DNA of 64,000 nt from CBFHSD01 sp965658375 (GTDB taxonomy: Bacteria > Bacteroidota > Bacteroidia > Flavobacteriales_G > Salibacteraceae), in the NCBI GenBank assembly GCA_965658375.1, contig CBFHSD010000003.1, positions 35,120-99,119 on the forward strand, read 5' to 3'. The position numbers and the translations under genes are program-made. The notes under the pieces are model-generated. The model had not been told where the DNA came from, made no database searches, and saw only the letters and a program-made list of their open reading frames with translations. Each line of letters starts with the position of its first letter. The stretch's first letter is position 1. This document shows positions 1-9,165 of the stretch, piece by piece.

Positions 1-1
1 C

Positions 2-781
2 AACTCGGTTGAAGATTCTGCCACTTTATTGGAAATTATGGCCGGAAAAGATGCTTACGATACTACGGCATCTCAGGTTCCTGTTGACGATTATTCCAAT
101 TTTGAAAGAAAAGAATCTCCAAAACGCATTGCCTTCATCAAAGAAGTGATGGAAGCGAAAGGCTTGAGCGGTTCTGTAAAGAAAGCCTATACCAATCAAC
201 TGGAAGCATTGAAAAATCAAGGCCATACTATTGAAGAAGTGAGTTTTCCCTTCTTAGATATCATGGTTCCTACTTATTATGTAATTTCAAATGCTGAGGC
301 AAGTTCAAACTTATCTCGCTACGATGGGATGCGTTATGGCTACCGAAGTGATCAAGCAGAGGGTGTTGAATCTACTTACGTAACTTCAAGAAGTGAAGGA
401 TTTGGACCTGAGGTAAAACGCAGAATCATGCTCGGTACTTTTGTATTGAGCGCTGGATATTATGATGCGTATTTTGCTCAAGCACAACGGGTAAGACAAT
501 TACTCAAAACTAAAACAGAAGAAATTTTAAACTCTTACGACTTCATTGTTACACCTACTACTCCGCATGAGGCCTTTAAGCTAAATGCAAAAAATGAAGA
601 TCCTGTAAGTATGTATTTAGAAGATATCTTTACGGTTCAAGCAAACCTTACTGGAAATCCAGCCATCAGCATACCTCAATTCTCAGTAGAAAATGGTTTA
701 CCAGTTGGATTTCAAATCTTAGCCAAGCATTTCCACGAAAAAGAAATGTTAAGCTTTGCACATACCTTGATGAACAATTAG
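2..781 (+). CDS. gatA: Glutamyl-tRNA(Gln) amidotransferase subunit A, 3' part
   Basis: Subunit A of the GatCAB amidotransferase, which converts Glu-tRNA(Gln) to Gln-tRNA(Gln) using ammonia from glutamine. Only the C-terminal 259 residues are present; the frame is open to base 2, so the gene begins before the window. The amidase-family catalytic Lys-Ser-Ser triad would lie upstream and cannot be checked. The visible part carries family-typical stretches RRIMLGTFVLSAGYYDAYF, TPTTPHEAF and GNPAISIPQ. An internal TTG at 29 is in frame but is not a real start. The next gene follows after about 90 bases on the same strand. Confidence 0.95.
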   Translation, partial: NSVEDSATLLEIMAGKDAYDTTASQVPVDDYSNFERKESPKRIAFIKEVMEAKGLSGSVKKAYTNQLEALKNQGHTIEEVSFPFLDIMVPTYYVISNAEASSNLSRYDGMRYGYRSDQAEGVESTYVTSRSEGFGPEVKRRIMLGTFVLSAGYYDAYFAQAQRVRQLLKTKTEEILNSYDFIVTPTTPHEAFKLNAKNEDPVSMYLEDIFTVQANLTGNPAISIPQFSVENGLPVGFQILAKHFHEKEMLSFAHTLMNN

Positions 782-873
782 TCGTTTAAAAACTACTGTT
801 CTCTCTCATCAAACCCTTGCTATTTCTCGCATTTTTGTTAGAATGGGATTCCCGTTCCTCTGAAAATTGAATT

Positions 874-2334
874 ATGAAGAAACTTCTTTACGTAATATTC
901 TCTTGCTTTTCACTGAATACATTTGCACAAGATGTAAATGAACTGATCTTAGGAGACGATCCGATCATACTGGCATTAGACAGCATGGCTAGGTCTCCCT
1001 ACTTCGCTTTTCATGACTACCCAACAGATACAACTACTTTAAATGTACATGGCTTTGCAGCTGACAGCGTACCTTCTTACTCAGATTCTGTATACGCTGC
1101 CCGACTTGCTGAACTCGATGCAAAATCTCCATTTAACCTAGTATACAATGATCGCGTTGAAGCCTTTATTAAACTTTACACGGTAAAGAGAAGAGGCCAA
1201 GCTTCAAAACTGTTGGGATTACAACATCAGTACTTCCCAATGATGGAGCAAATATTGGACGAGTACCAAATGCCATTAGAGCTTAAATACTTGGCCGTAA
1301 TAGAATCTGCTCTTAATCCTAAAGCACGGTCAAGAGCGGGAGCCGTTGGTTTATGGCAATTCATGTATGCTACAGGAAAAATGTACAATATGCACCAGAA
1401 TTCATACGTAGACGAGCGTATGGACCCTATTAAATCTACTAGAGCCGCATGTGAATACATGAGCTACCTCTACAAGATTTATGGCAAATGGGACCTTGTA
1501 TTAGCGGCCTACAATTGTGGACCTGGAAACGTGAATAAAGCCATGAGAAGGGCTGGAACAAAAACCGGAAATTATTGGGATTTGTATCCCTACCTTCCTA
1601 GAGAAACAAGAGGATACGTTCCGGCGTTTATTGCTGTAAACTACTGGATGAATCACCCAGAAGATCACAACATTTACCCCATTGAACCACGTGTTGAGTT
1701 TTTCGACTTTGACACCGTGCATGTAAAGCAACCAATCGTAATGGATGCCTTGGCGCAACAGTTGGATATTGATGTAGAAGACTTGGTTTACCTTAATCCT
1801 ACCTTCAAAGAAAAGTATGTTCCAGTATATTCCAACAAGACCACGATTCTTGCCTTACCGCACGATAAAGTGGGTGCCTTTGTCTCAAATGATTCTGTGC
1901 TCTACGCATTAAATAAGGTAGAATTAGAGAAAGAAAACAAAGGAACTACGGTAAAAAAATTCTCTGAAGACCGCATCACATATCGTGTACAAAGTGGAGA
2001 TTACTTGGGTAAAATTGCCGCGCGTCATCATGTAAGTGTGAGCAGTTTAAAGAGATGGAATGGACTGAGAAGCAACAACATCCGCGTTGGGCAGCGTTTA
2101 GTAATTTATCCAAATGGCAACTACGCAAGCACCACAACTCCAAAAACAAGTAAGCCCAAAACCTATACCACGAGTGGTAAAATGGTTTATTACAACGTAC
2201 AAAGTGGAGACACCTTATGGGATATTGCTAAAAATAGAGGCATCAGCTTAAGTGAACTACAGCAATTGAATAGCAATTTAGACAGCCGTTCATTGAAACC
2301 TGGAATGAAAATTATTGTAGGCACCAACGGTTAG
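874..2334 (+). CDS. mltD: MltD-like lytic murein transglycosylase with two LysM domains
   Basis: Cleaves the glycan strand of peptidoglycan non-hydrolytically, leaving 1,6-anhydro-muramyl ends; acts in the periplasm during wall remodelling. A signal peptide covers about residues 1-18. A soluble-lytic-transglycosylase (GH23) domain spans about 120-260, with catalytic Glu144 in AVIESALNP followed by AGAVGLWQFM and the AAYNCGPGNV motif. Two LysM peptidoglycan-binding domains follow at about 368-412 and 436-483, each starting with VQSGD. Length (486 residues) and domain order fit Bacteroidota MltD proteins. It stands alone, 92 bases after gatA and 104 before the DUF4837 gene. Confidence 0.93.
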   Translation: MKKLLYVIFSCFSLNTFAQDVNELILGDDPIILALDSMARSPYFAFHDYPTDTTTLNVHGFAADSVPSYSDSVYAARLAELDAKSPFNLVYNDRVEAFIKLYTVKRRGQASKLLGLQHQYFPMMEQILDEYQMPLELKYLAVIESALNPKARSRAGAVGLWQFMYATGKMYNMHQNSYVDERMDPIKSTRAACEYMSYLYKIYGKWDLVLAAYNCGPGNVNKAMRRAGTKTGNYWDLYPYLPRETRGYVPAFIAVNYWMNHPEDHNIYPIEPRVEFFDFDTVHVKQPIVMDALAQQLDIDVEDLVYLNPTFKEKYVPVYSNKTTILALPHDKVGAFVSNDSVLYALNKVELEKENKGTTVKKFSEDRITYRVQSGDYLGKIAARHHVSVSSLKRWNGLRSNNIRVGQRLVIYPNGNYASTTTPKTSKPKTYTTSGKMVYYNVQSGDTLWDIAKNRGISLSELQQLNSNLDSRSLKPGMKIIVGTNG

Positions 2335-2438
2335 AACCCTTTCGTATTTGATTAGATCTTTCTATACTCATTATGGCATGGTCTTTACTATTAAAAGTGC
2401 TATAAATCATCTAGTTTTATACGCTTAAAATATTACTC

Positions 2439-3491
2439 ATGCGCTTCTCAAAAGTACTGTTCGTATTTTCTCTTGTTTCTTCTTTCTTATTTCACGGTTG
2501 TAATGAAAGCAGCACCAGTGGCATGCCTTCCTATTCGGGCAGGGTTGGAGAGATTGTGGTAGTTAGCACTAAGGCCCAATGGGAAAGTGAAATTGGAAAT
2601 GCGGTTCGCTTCGTGTTTTTAGAAGAGCAATACGGTTTACCTCAGGATGAACCTTATTTCAAACTTATTTCTACCACCGAAGATAAATTTCGCTCAATAT
2701 TCAAAACCTACAGAAACATCTTTGTAGTAAGCATTGACACCAATTTATATTCAGAACCTAAGCTATTGATTCGCAAAGATGTGTATGCCAAGGGCCAGCA
2801 TATTGTGGAAGCAAGAGCCGCCAATGCAGAAGATTTTAACTCCTTGATGGATGCCAAAAAAGGAGAGCTCATCAAGTATTTCAACAAAACAGAATTGGAA
2901 CGCCTTTACAGAAGAAACTCCAACTATGTAGAGAAACAATTGGTCGCCAAAATCAAGAATAAGTTCGGCATTGAATTCAACCCACACAAAGGTGGAGTGA
3001 TGACAAAAGAAACAGAAAATGCCTTTTGGATTAGATGGGAATACGAACAAAACAAAGGCGGAATGAAGCACCAAATCAGTCAAGGTTTATTCGTTTATTC
3101 CTACCCTTACTTAGATGAAAAACAGTTTAGTGACAGCAGTATTTTGGCGCAGAGAGATTTTATGCTAGAGCAGTTTATTCCTGGCCCAAATGAAGGTTCT
3201 TACATGACTACTGAATACCGCTATGTTCCACCTTCCATTGAACAGACCGTATATCAAGGAGAGTTTGCCAAAGAGATTCGAGGCTTATGGAAACTTGAAA
3301 AAGGTTTCATGGGTGGCCCTATGCTTTCTTTAGCTATGTACGACAAGCTGAACAATAGAATGGTTGTGGCCAACGGCTATGTGTTCGCCCCAGAGTTTGA
3401 CAAAAGGGAGCATCTGAGAGAAGTAGAAGCCATGGTAAAATCAATAAAATTCACAGAGATGTCCCTTACGGACACCTCTGCTACTGATTAG
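2439..3491 (+). CDS. DUF4837 family lipoprotein
   Basis: Function unknown. A lipoprotein signal (FLFHGC, Cys about residue 21) predicts attachment to the outer or inner membrane. The body starts with SGRVGEIVVVSTKAQWES, which I recognise as the beginning of the DUF4837 family found in Bacteroidota; the 350-residue length also fits. No catalytic motif is evident. It faces argS convergently: the two stop codons are only 34 bases apart, with a short T-rich stretch between them. Lipoprotein: confident. Family name: from recall of the conserved N-terminal pattern. Confidence 0.8.
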   Translation: MRFSKVLFVFSLVSSFLFHGCNESSTSGMPSYSGRVGEIVVVSTKAQWESEIGNAVRFVFLEEQYGLPQDEPYFKLISTTEDKFRSIFKTYRNIFVVSIDTNLYSEPKLLIRKDVYAKGQHIVEARAANAEDFNSLMDAKKGELIKYFNKTELERLYRRNSNYVEKQLVAKIKNKFGIEFNPHKGGVMTKETENAFWIRWEYEQNKGGMKHQISQGLFVYSYPYLDEKQFSDSSILAQRDFMLEQFIPGPNEGSYMTTEYRYVPPSIEQTVYQGEFAKEIRGLWKLEKGFMGGPMLSLAMYDKLNNRMVVANGYVFAPEFDKREHLREVEAMVKSIKFTEMSLTDTSATD

Positions 3492-3525
3492 GTTTTATCG
3501 AAAAGTCTAAAATGACTTTGTTTTT

Positions 3526-5436
3526 TTACATCCTCTCTGGCACCTGAATGCCCAACATCTCAAAAGCAGATTTTATAACCCGAGCCGTGATGTTGCTCAG
3601 TGCCAATCTAAAGCTGATGTCTTTCTCATGCTCTGCTCTAAAAATAGGCACCGACTGATAAAAAGAATTGTAGGTCTTCACAAGGTCATAGATGTAATTG
3701 GCCACCATGGCTGGCGTATAAGCACCAGCAGCATCATTCACTATTTGCGGGAATGCGAGGACCGCTTTTACTACGTCTTTTTCTTTGGCTTGCAACTCAA
3801 CGCTAGAATCTACACCAACATGCAACTTGTCTTGCTCTGCTTTGCGCAACAATGCTTTTATTCGAGCATGTGTATATTGAATAAATGGAGCGGTATTCCC
3901 CGTTAGGTCTACACTCTCTTTTGGATTGAACTGCATGCTTTTTTTAGGGTCTACTTTAAGCAAGTAATACTTCAAAGCACCCAAGCCGAGCATCTCAGAC
4001 AATTGACTTTTTTCTTCTTCGCTTAAGCCTTCAAAACCTCCACGCTCATTCGTCTCATGAGCAGCAGCATCAATCACCTCTTGCATTAAATCATCTGCAT
4101 CTACCACGGTTCCTTCTCTACTCTTCATTTTGCCTTCTGGCAATTCTACCATGCCATAAGAAAGGTGGTAGCAGCTCTTAGCCCACGCATAGCCCAACTT
4201 ATCGAGTATCAAAAACAAGACTTTAAAATGGTAGTTCTGCTCGTTACCTACAGTGTAAATCATTTGTTTTACATCGGGGTAATTCTTGTAGCGTTCAATG
4301 GCAGTGCCAATATCTTGCGTCATATAAACCGCAGTGCCATCCGCTCTGAGAATAAGCTTCTCATCCAAACCATCGTCACTCAAGTCAATCCAAACAGAAC
4401 CATCTTCTTTTTTGAAGAAAACGCCTTTATCTAGACCCTCTTGAACCACATGTTTACCTAGCAAATACGTATCACTCTCGTAATACAGCACATCAAAATC
4501 AACACCCATTTTGGTGTATGTAGATGAAAATCCATCGTATACCCAGGTATTCATTTTTTCCCAAAGTGTAATTGTTTCCGGATCTTTAGATTCCCACTTA
4601 AGCAGCATGCTTTGCGCTTCTTTTAAGATAGGAGCCTCTTTTTCTGCGAAGCTTTTTATGCCTTTTATCTCGTGAATTTGTTGCTTTTCAAGATCTGTAA
4701 GTTCTTGATCTTTTGATTTTCCCTTACGCAACAAGTCTTTCTCTAATTGTGAAATGTCTTCGTCATTCTTTAAAAGCTCACTTTCTTCGAGCTTTTCAGA
4801 AATAAGAGTCGCCATTTCTTTCTTGTAGTGCTTGTCAAAAGCCACATAGTATTTCCCCGCCAAGTGGTCTCCTTTCATTCCACTTGTCTCTGGGGTTTCA
4901 CCCTTACCAAACTTGAGCCAAGCCACCATGCTTTTGCAAATATGAATTCCACGGTCGTTGATGATTTGTGTTCTTACCACTTGGTTTCCACTCATCTCTA
5001 GAATGCGACTGACAGAATCTCCCAAGAATATGTTTCTAAGGTGACCCAAATGCAATGGTTTATTGGTATTTGGCGAAGAAAATTCTACCATCACCAAGCC
5101 GCGATCTGTCTTTTCTGTTCCGTATTCTTCGTTGGAAAAAGCTGTGCTCAATTGATTCAACCAAAAGCGATTGCCAATTTGAATATTCAAAAAGCCTTTG
5201 ATAATCTCATAAGAGTGCACTTCTTCTAACCTCAGAAGAGCTTCACCAATTTGCTGTGCCGTTTCTTCTGGTTTTTGCCTAGAAATTTTTAGAAGGGGAA
5301 ACACGTTAAGTGTAATATCTCCTGTAAACTCCTTTCGCGTTGGCTGGAACTGCAATTGTTGCTCAGCCGGCTGCTGACCATAAAGTTCTTGAATGGCGGT
5401 AGCTGCATGCGCTTTTAAAAATTGGTCTATCTGCAC
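3526..5436 (-). CDS. argS: Arginine--tRNA ligase
   Basis: Class I aminoacyl-tRNA synthetase charging tRNA(Arg). The HIGH box is HLGH in NKPLHLGHLRN, the region after it contains the family pattern GMVELPEGKMKSREG, and the C-terminal DALR anticodon-binding domain ends MLGIQVPERM. The frame is open back to an ATG at 5517, but that lies inside rocF and adds an unlikely basic N-terminus. I choose GTG at 5436, 2 bases after the rocF stop, giving VQIDQFLK as the start; ATT at 5439 is the only near alternative. At 636 residues it is longer than usual because of a charged insertion (roughly 4640-4815) before the catalytic core resumes. Probably co-transcribed with rocF. Confidence 0.95.
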   Translation of the reverse strand: MQIDQFLKAHAATAIQELYGQQPAEQQLQFQPTRKEFTGDITLNVFPLLKISRQKPEETAQQIGEALLRLEEVHSYEIIKGFLNIQIGNRFWLNQLSTAFSNEEYGTEKTDRGLVMVEFSSPNTNKPLHLGHLRNIFLGDSVSRILEMSGNQVVRTQIINDRGIHICKSMVAWLKFGKGETPETSGMKGDHLAGKYYVAFDKHYKKEMATLISEKLEESELLKNDEDISQLEKDLLRKGKSKDQELTDLEKQQIHEIKGIKSFAEKEAPILKEAQSMLLKWESKDPETITLWEKMNTWVYDGFSSTYTKMGVDFDVLYYESDTYLLGKHVVQEGLDKGVFFKKEDGSVWIDLSDDGLDEKLILRADGTAVYMTQDIGTAIERYKNYPDVKQMIYTVGNEQNYHFKVLFLILDKLGYAWAKSCYHLSYGMVELPEGKMKSREGTVVDADDLMQEVIDAAAHETNERGGFEGLSEEEKSQLSEMLGLGALKYYLLKVDPKKSMQFNPKESVDLTGNTAPFIQYTHARIKALLRKAEQDKLHVGVDSSVELQAKEKDVVKAVLAFPQIVNDAAGAYTPAMVANYIYDLVKTYNSFYQSVPIFRAEHEKDISFRLALSNITARVIKSAFEMLGIQVPERM

Positions 5437-5438
5437 AA

Positions 5439-6407
5439 TTAATGACTTTTCTGTTGGGTTATTTCTTCGGTAAGTTCTTCGAGAATTGAAAAAGCAGTTT
5501 CTGCCATGAGGTTGCATTTCTCGTCTAAGGTTGGATTGATTTCCACAAACTCGAGTGCAGCAACTTTTCCTGTTTGAATAAACATGGACATGATTGATTT
5601 CACTTCTTCTCCATTGAAACCATAAGGAACCGGGGTTCCTGTACCATGAGAGATTAAGTTGCTATCCATACTGTCTACATCGAATGAGATATAAATCATA
5701 TCGCAATTGGATAATGAACTAATGGTCTCATTAACACAGCGCTCTAATCCACGGTAGCGCACTTCATCTACTGTGTAGTTCTTCACTCCCAAACGTTCCA
5801 TGAGTTCATCTTCGGGAGTTTCCGTATCGCGAACACCAAAAAACACAAGGTTTTCTGCTTCAATTTTAGGGGAAACACCACCAAGCTCTTGGATAGCTTT
5901 CCATGCCCGTTCTCCTTCTTGGCTTAATTGCCTATTTGGGATACGTGAAGGCAAATTGTCTTCTGCCAATGCAGTTGCTAAAGGCATGCCGTGCACATTG
6001 CCACTTGGAGATGTATATGGTGAGTGTAAATCGGCATGGGCATCAATCCAAACAACACCAATAGTTTTATCTGGGTGTGCCAATTTTAAGCCTGCAATGG
6101 TTCCTCCTGCAGTGCTGTGATCTCCGGACAACAGCAATGGAAACTGGTTTTTCTCAATGGTTTCTCCAACAACAGAAACAATGCGTTCATACACTTTTTG
6201 AATGTGAGTAATGCGTTTCGCAAAAGGCGTATTTACAGCGTTGAATAAAGCATAGTTTTCGTCTTGCACATGAAGTGCTGGGTATTTCTTAAAAAAATCA
6301 CTTTCTGCATTTAAACAAGCCACTTTTAAAGCTTCAAAGCCCAGGCTTGCCCCTCTTGTTCCTGCTCCTATTTCGCTTGGAACATCAATTAACTGAATCT
6401 TGGACAT
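5439..6407 (-). CDS. rocF: Arginase (ureohydrolase family)
   Basis: Binuclear manganese hydrolase that splits arginine into ornithine and urea. Metal-binding motifs are in order: GDHS (residues 95-98), DAHAD (122-126) and SFDVDSMD near 245, followed by GTGTPVPYGF. The family also holds agmatinases and formimidoylglutamases; the DSMDSNLISHGTGTPVP segment favours arginase. It is transcribed from its own promoter at 6427-6455 and is followed by argS with a 2-base gap, so the enzymes that charge and degrade arginine are probably expressed from one message. Confidence 0.85.
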   Translation of the reverse strand: MSKIQLIDVPSEIGAGTRGASLGFEALKVACLNAESDFFKKYPALHVQDENYALFNAVNTPFAKRITHIQKVYERIVSVVGETIEKNQFPLLLSGDHSTAGGTIAGLKLAHPDKTIGVVWIDAHADLHSPYTSPSGNVHGMPLATALAEDNLPSRIPNRQLSQEGERAWKAIQELGGVSPKIEAENLVFFGVRDTETPEDELMERLGVKNYTVDEVRYRGLERCVNETISSLSNCDMIYISFDVDSMDSNLISHGTGTPVPYGFNGEEVKSIMSMFIQTGKVAALEFVEINPTLDEKCNLMAETAFSILEELTEEITQQKSH

Positions 6408-6426
6408 AGCATTATTTCTTGGGGGT

Positions 6427-6455
6427 CAAAATTAGCAAACTGGCTCTCTTACCAA
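6427..6455 (-). promoter_or_regulatory. Promoter of rocF-argS
   Basis: On the minus strand, TAATTTTG (6434 to 6427) matches the Bacteroidota -7 consensus TAnnTTTG exactly. A TTG -33 element at 6455-6453 lies 18 bases upstream. The predicted transcript begins near 6421 and gives a leader of about 14 bases before the rocF ATG at 6407. Confidence 0.7.
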
Positions 6456-6461
6456 CATCCT

Positions 6462-6500
6462 GAAAAAAACAAAGGTGCCTGCATCACTGCAAGCACCTTT
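6462..6500 (-). terminator. Rho-independent terminator upstream of the rocF promoter
   Basis: On the minus strand a 13-bp stem (arms 6500-6488 and 6483-6471, loop of 4, one U-G wobble) is followed by a run of seven T (6469-6463). It lies upstream of the rocF promoter, about 260 bases after the stop of the gene at 6757. It therefore ends either a long 3' UTR of the aat operon or a separate small transcript. Confidence 0.85.
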
Positions 6501-6570
6501 AGACCAATAAACCTAACCCTCAAATATCAACCATGAAATAGTCGATATGAATGTTTCATTATCAAATATA
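6465..6570 (-). ncRNA. Candidate small RNA with its own promoter and terminator
   Basis: In the 349-base gap between rocF and the gene at 6757, the minus strand has TATATTTG at 6570-6563, an exact -7 element, and then the strong terminator ending near 6463. The predicted transcript would be about 90-95 bases. It contains only a 10-codon reading frame starting MKHSYRLF, just after the -7 element. I see no other coding potential in this gap. Small RNA, leader peptide unit and chance promoter are all possible. Confidence 0.4.
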
Positions 6571-6756
6571 CTCTAAATCTTAACTTTAAAAAGCGATATT
6601 CTAAAAATCAGACCAATTGACTATTTTGTTAATGGATTTGACTAATTAGCAGAAAAATAAACTGAATTAGAGCAAGTTAGATATTAAATAAACCACATAT
6701 TCATCTCACAAAGGGAGCTTTACTTTTCAAATGCTCGCAATTTTCTCATTTTGAGA

Positions 6757-7404
6757 TTATATTCTTAACGTCAGCATCTTTTTAATCCTATTCAGCTCCT
6801 TCCATAGCTCAACCTGCTCATCACTTGTTTTCAAAGCATTTACAGCTAATGCATCAGATATACGATGAGTTTCAAGTTTAAGTTTTTTTATCTCTTGCCT
6901 CAATTGCGGATCGGAAAGTTTTTCTGCTTGTTTGAACGCCTCTAAAAAATCTGACGGAATGAGCGCTTGAAAACAATGCATTAGCGCAGTGCACCACTTC
7001 CATTCCCATTCAATCCAATTCTTCAATGCCCCTGCTGCTTGCAAAGCACTTTGAGAGTTTGAAAAGTGAAATTTTAGCTTGGCCGTTGTGCTTGTGTATA
7101 GGGTTAGTCCTTCTCCCAGGGCGGTTGTGTTGCCTATACTTTCTATAGACTCCTTTACAGAAGGGTATGACCATACATAGTCGCTACCAAGTATATCCGG
7201 TGAATTTTCTTGCGCGTTTGCCAATAAGGAATGAGCTTCATGAATACGCAACAAATCCAGTACGCGCTTCTTAGCAAGAAGAGGCACCAATGGCTTCATC
7301 AAAACTGCCTTTTTGAGTTCGAAAACTTCATTCACCGTGGCTTCGTCCACATCTTGCTCTTCATGCTGAAGTTTTAATATTTCAAGAGCCTCTTGTTTAG
7401 TCAT
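6757..7404 (-). CDS. Protein of unknown function, coupled to aat
   Basis: I do not recognise this 215-residue protein. It has no signal peptide or membrane segment. It looks alpha-helical and charged, with a Trp-rich central piece (NWIEWEWKWCTALMHC) and a helical, Lys/Glu-rich C-terminus. The ATG lies inside the last codons of aat, an 8-base overlap (ATGACTAA), so translation is probably coupled. It forms the third gene of the operon aldo/keto reductase-aat-unknown. The position next to aat is the only functional hint, and the gene could equally be a passenger. Confidence 0.75.
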   Translation of the reverse strand: MTKQEALEILKLQHEEQDVDEATVNEVFELKKAVLMKPLVPLLAKKRVLDLLRIHEAHSLLANAQENSPDILGSDYVWSYPSVKESIESIGNTTALGEGLTLYTSTTAKLKFHFSNSQSALQAAGALKNWIEWEWKWCTALMHCFQALIPSDFLEAFKQAEKLSDPQLRQEIKKLKLETHRISDALAVNALKTSDEQVELWKELNRIKKMLTLRI

Positions 7405-8074
7405 TAAGTTTCAAAAGTGTGATTGGCTCTTTAATGTAAGCGTCAATCAATTCTAAAAATTGCTTTCTCTCTATTGCCACTGCCCCTAAGCTGATCAAAT
7501 GTTCTGTTACCATTTGACAGTCGATTAACTCAACACCCAATTCCACAATGCGTTTTGATAGAGCAATAAGCCCTGTTTTAGAGGCGTTCTTCTTTTTCGA
7601 AAACATGGATTCGCCAAAAAACACTTTGCCGATGCATACCCCATACAGCCCACCAACAAGCGCGTCACCTTCCCAAACTTCTACCGAGTGCGCATAGCCC
7701 TCGCCATGCAAGCGACAATAGGCTTCAATAATTTCTTCTGTAATCCAAGTGCCATCTTGATTTGGGCGTTCCACCTCACTACATGCTTTTACAATGTCTT
7801 CAAATTTTTGGTTGAAAGTAACTCGATATTTCCCGTTCAAGTAGGGTCGCATGCTCTTAGATACTTTCAGTTCTTGAGGGTAAAATATACAGCGTTCTTG
7901 AGGCGACCACCACAGAAAATCAGATTCTGGATTGAACCAGGGAAATATGCCACTCCGGTAAGCCAAAAGCAGTCGGTTTACAGTTAAATCACCACCAATG
8001 GCTACCAGGTCATCTGTTTCGCTATCGATTTTAGGGAACCAAAGTTCTTCGGTAAGAAAACTTGGATTCTTCAC
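7397..8074 (-). CDS. aat: Leucyl/phenylalanyl-tRNA--protein transferase
   Basis: Adds Leu or Phe from aminoacyl-tRNA to proteins with N-terminal Arg or Lys, marking them for ClpAP/ClpS degradation (bacterial N-end rule). The N-terminal signature LVAIGGDLTVNRLLLAYRSG and then GIFPWF, followed by WWSPQERCIF and later GGLYGVCIGKVFFGESMF, are diagnostic. At 225 residues it has the usual length. The start is GTG at 8074, sharing one base with the stop of the aldo/keto reductase gene (TAGTG), and its 3' end overlaps the next gene by 8 bases: a tight three-gene operon. Confidence 0.95.
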   Translation of the reverse strand: MKNPSFLTEELWFPKIDSETDDLVAIGGDLTVNRLLLAYRSGIFPWFNPESDFLWWSPQERCIFYPQELKVSKSMRPYLNGKYRVTFNQKFEDIVKACSEVERPNQDGTWITEEIIEAYCRLHGEGYAHSVEVWEGDALVGGLYGVCIGKVFFGESMFSKKKNASKTGLIALSKRIVELGVELIDCQMVTEHLISLGAVAIERKQFLELIDAYIKEPITLLKLND

Positions 8075-9051
8075 TAGAAACGCGGCTGCACCGGCTTATT
8101 GTTCAATATGCCATCAATTTTATCCATCACTTCATCAGTAAGTAGATGAACATCATCTTGTGCTTTTAAATTCTCTTCTAACTGCGATACCTTGCTGGCT
8201 CCGAGTATGACTGAACTTACATTGGGATTTTTCAAACACCATGCTAATCCAAGCCTTGGCATAGTAATGTCTAAATCTGCTGCTAAGGTGCTCAATTCAC
8301 GCACAGGCTTCAATTTATCTTCATTGAAGTTTTTCTCTTTCAACCACTCCAATTCATCTAGCTGAAGGCGCGTATTGTCGGGGAAGCCATCATTGTATTT
8401 ACCCGTTAAAATACCACTGGCTAATGGCGACCAAACGGTTGTTCCATATTGGTGGTTCTTAAACAGTTGATTGTACTCTACTTCCATACGGTAGCGGTGT
8501 AGCATATTGTATTGCGGCTGCTCCATGGTAGGCGGTATGAGGTTGTATTGGCGAGCAACTCCTATAGCTTCTTGTATTTCTTGAGCGCTCCATTCACTGG
8601 TTCCCCAATACAATATTTTACCCTGCATAATCAAATTATGCATGGTCCAAACTGTTTCTTCTATTGGAGTTGACTTATCCGGTCTATGGCAATAGAATAA
8701 ATCCAAATAATCCAACCTCAATCTTTTTAATGCACCATCACAAGCTTCTACCAAGTGCTTTCTAGATAGGCCAGTTTGAGTGGGTTTTTCTCCTCCCCAA
8801 AATGCTTTAGAAGAAATTATGTAGCTGTCTCTAGACCAAGCCATTTTATTTAGGATTGCTCCCATCACTTCTTCGCTCTTTCCTTGAGCATATACTTCTG
8901 CATTGTCAAAAAAGTTAATGCCAGAATCATAAGCCAAGCGCATGCACTGTTCTGCAACCTTGGTACTTACTTGATTGCCAAATGTGATCCAAGACCCAAA
9001 TGAAAAAGAGCTGACCTTCAACCCTGATTTTCCGAGATTTCTGTATTCCAT
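8074..9051 (-). CDS. Aldo/keto reductase, Kv-beta-like
   Basis: NADPH-dependent aldehyde/ketone reductase with a TIM-barrel fold; cytoplasmic; substrate unknown. Family markers are MEYRNLGKSGLKVS at the start, the catalytic Tyr in FFDNAEVYAQGKSEE, catalytic Lys in SSKAFWGG, and C-terminal NVSSVILGASKVSQLEENL, which binds the cofactor. The pattern FGSWITFGNQ plus WGTSEWSAQEI resembles the voltage-gated potassium channel beta-subunit/YghZ branch. First gene of the operon with aat and the unknown gene. Confidence 0.9.
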   Translation of the reverse strand: MEYRNLGKSGLKVSSFSFGSWITFGNQVSTKVAEQCMRLAYDSGINFFDNAEVYAQGKSEEVMGAILNKMAWSRDSYIISSKAFWGGEKPTQTGLSRKHLVEACDGALKRLRLDYLDLFYCHRPDKSTPIEETVWTMHNLIMQGKILYWGTSEWSAQEIQEAIGVARQYNLIPPTMEQPQYNMLHRYRMEVEYNQLFKNHQYGTTVWSPLASGILTGKYNDGFPDNTRLQLDELEWLKEKNFNEDKLKPVRELSTLAADLDITMPRLGLAWCLKNPNVSSVILGASKVSQLEENLKAQDDVHLLTDEVMDKIDGILNNKPVQPRF

Positions 9052-9165
9052 AATGTACTAGATGATTATTGGTACAAGATTAACGATTTCCGCAACAGGA
9101 AGCTTGGTTTTAGACTTGACGAGGTGATAAAATTTTAAGTAATTTGTTGGCTTAAATTATATGAT

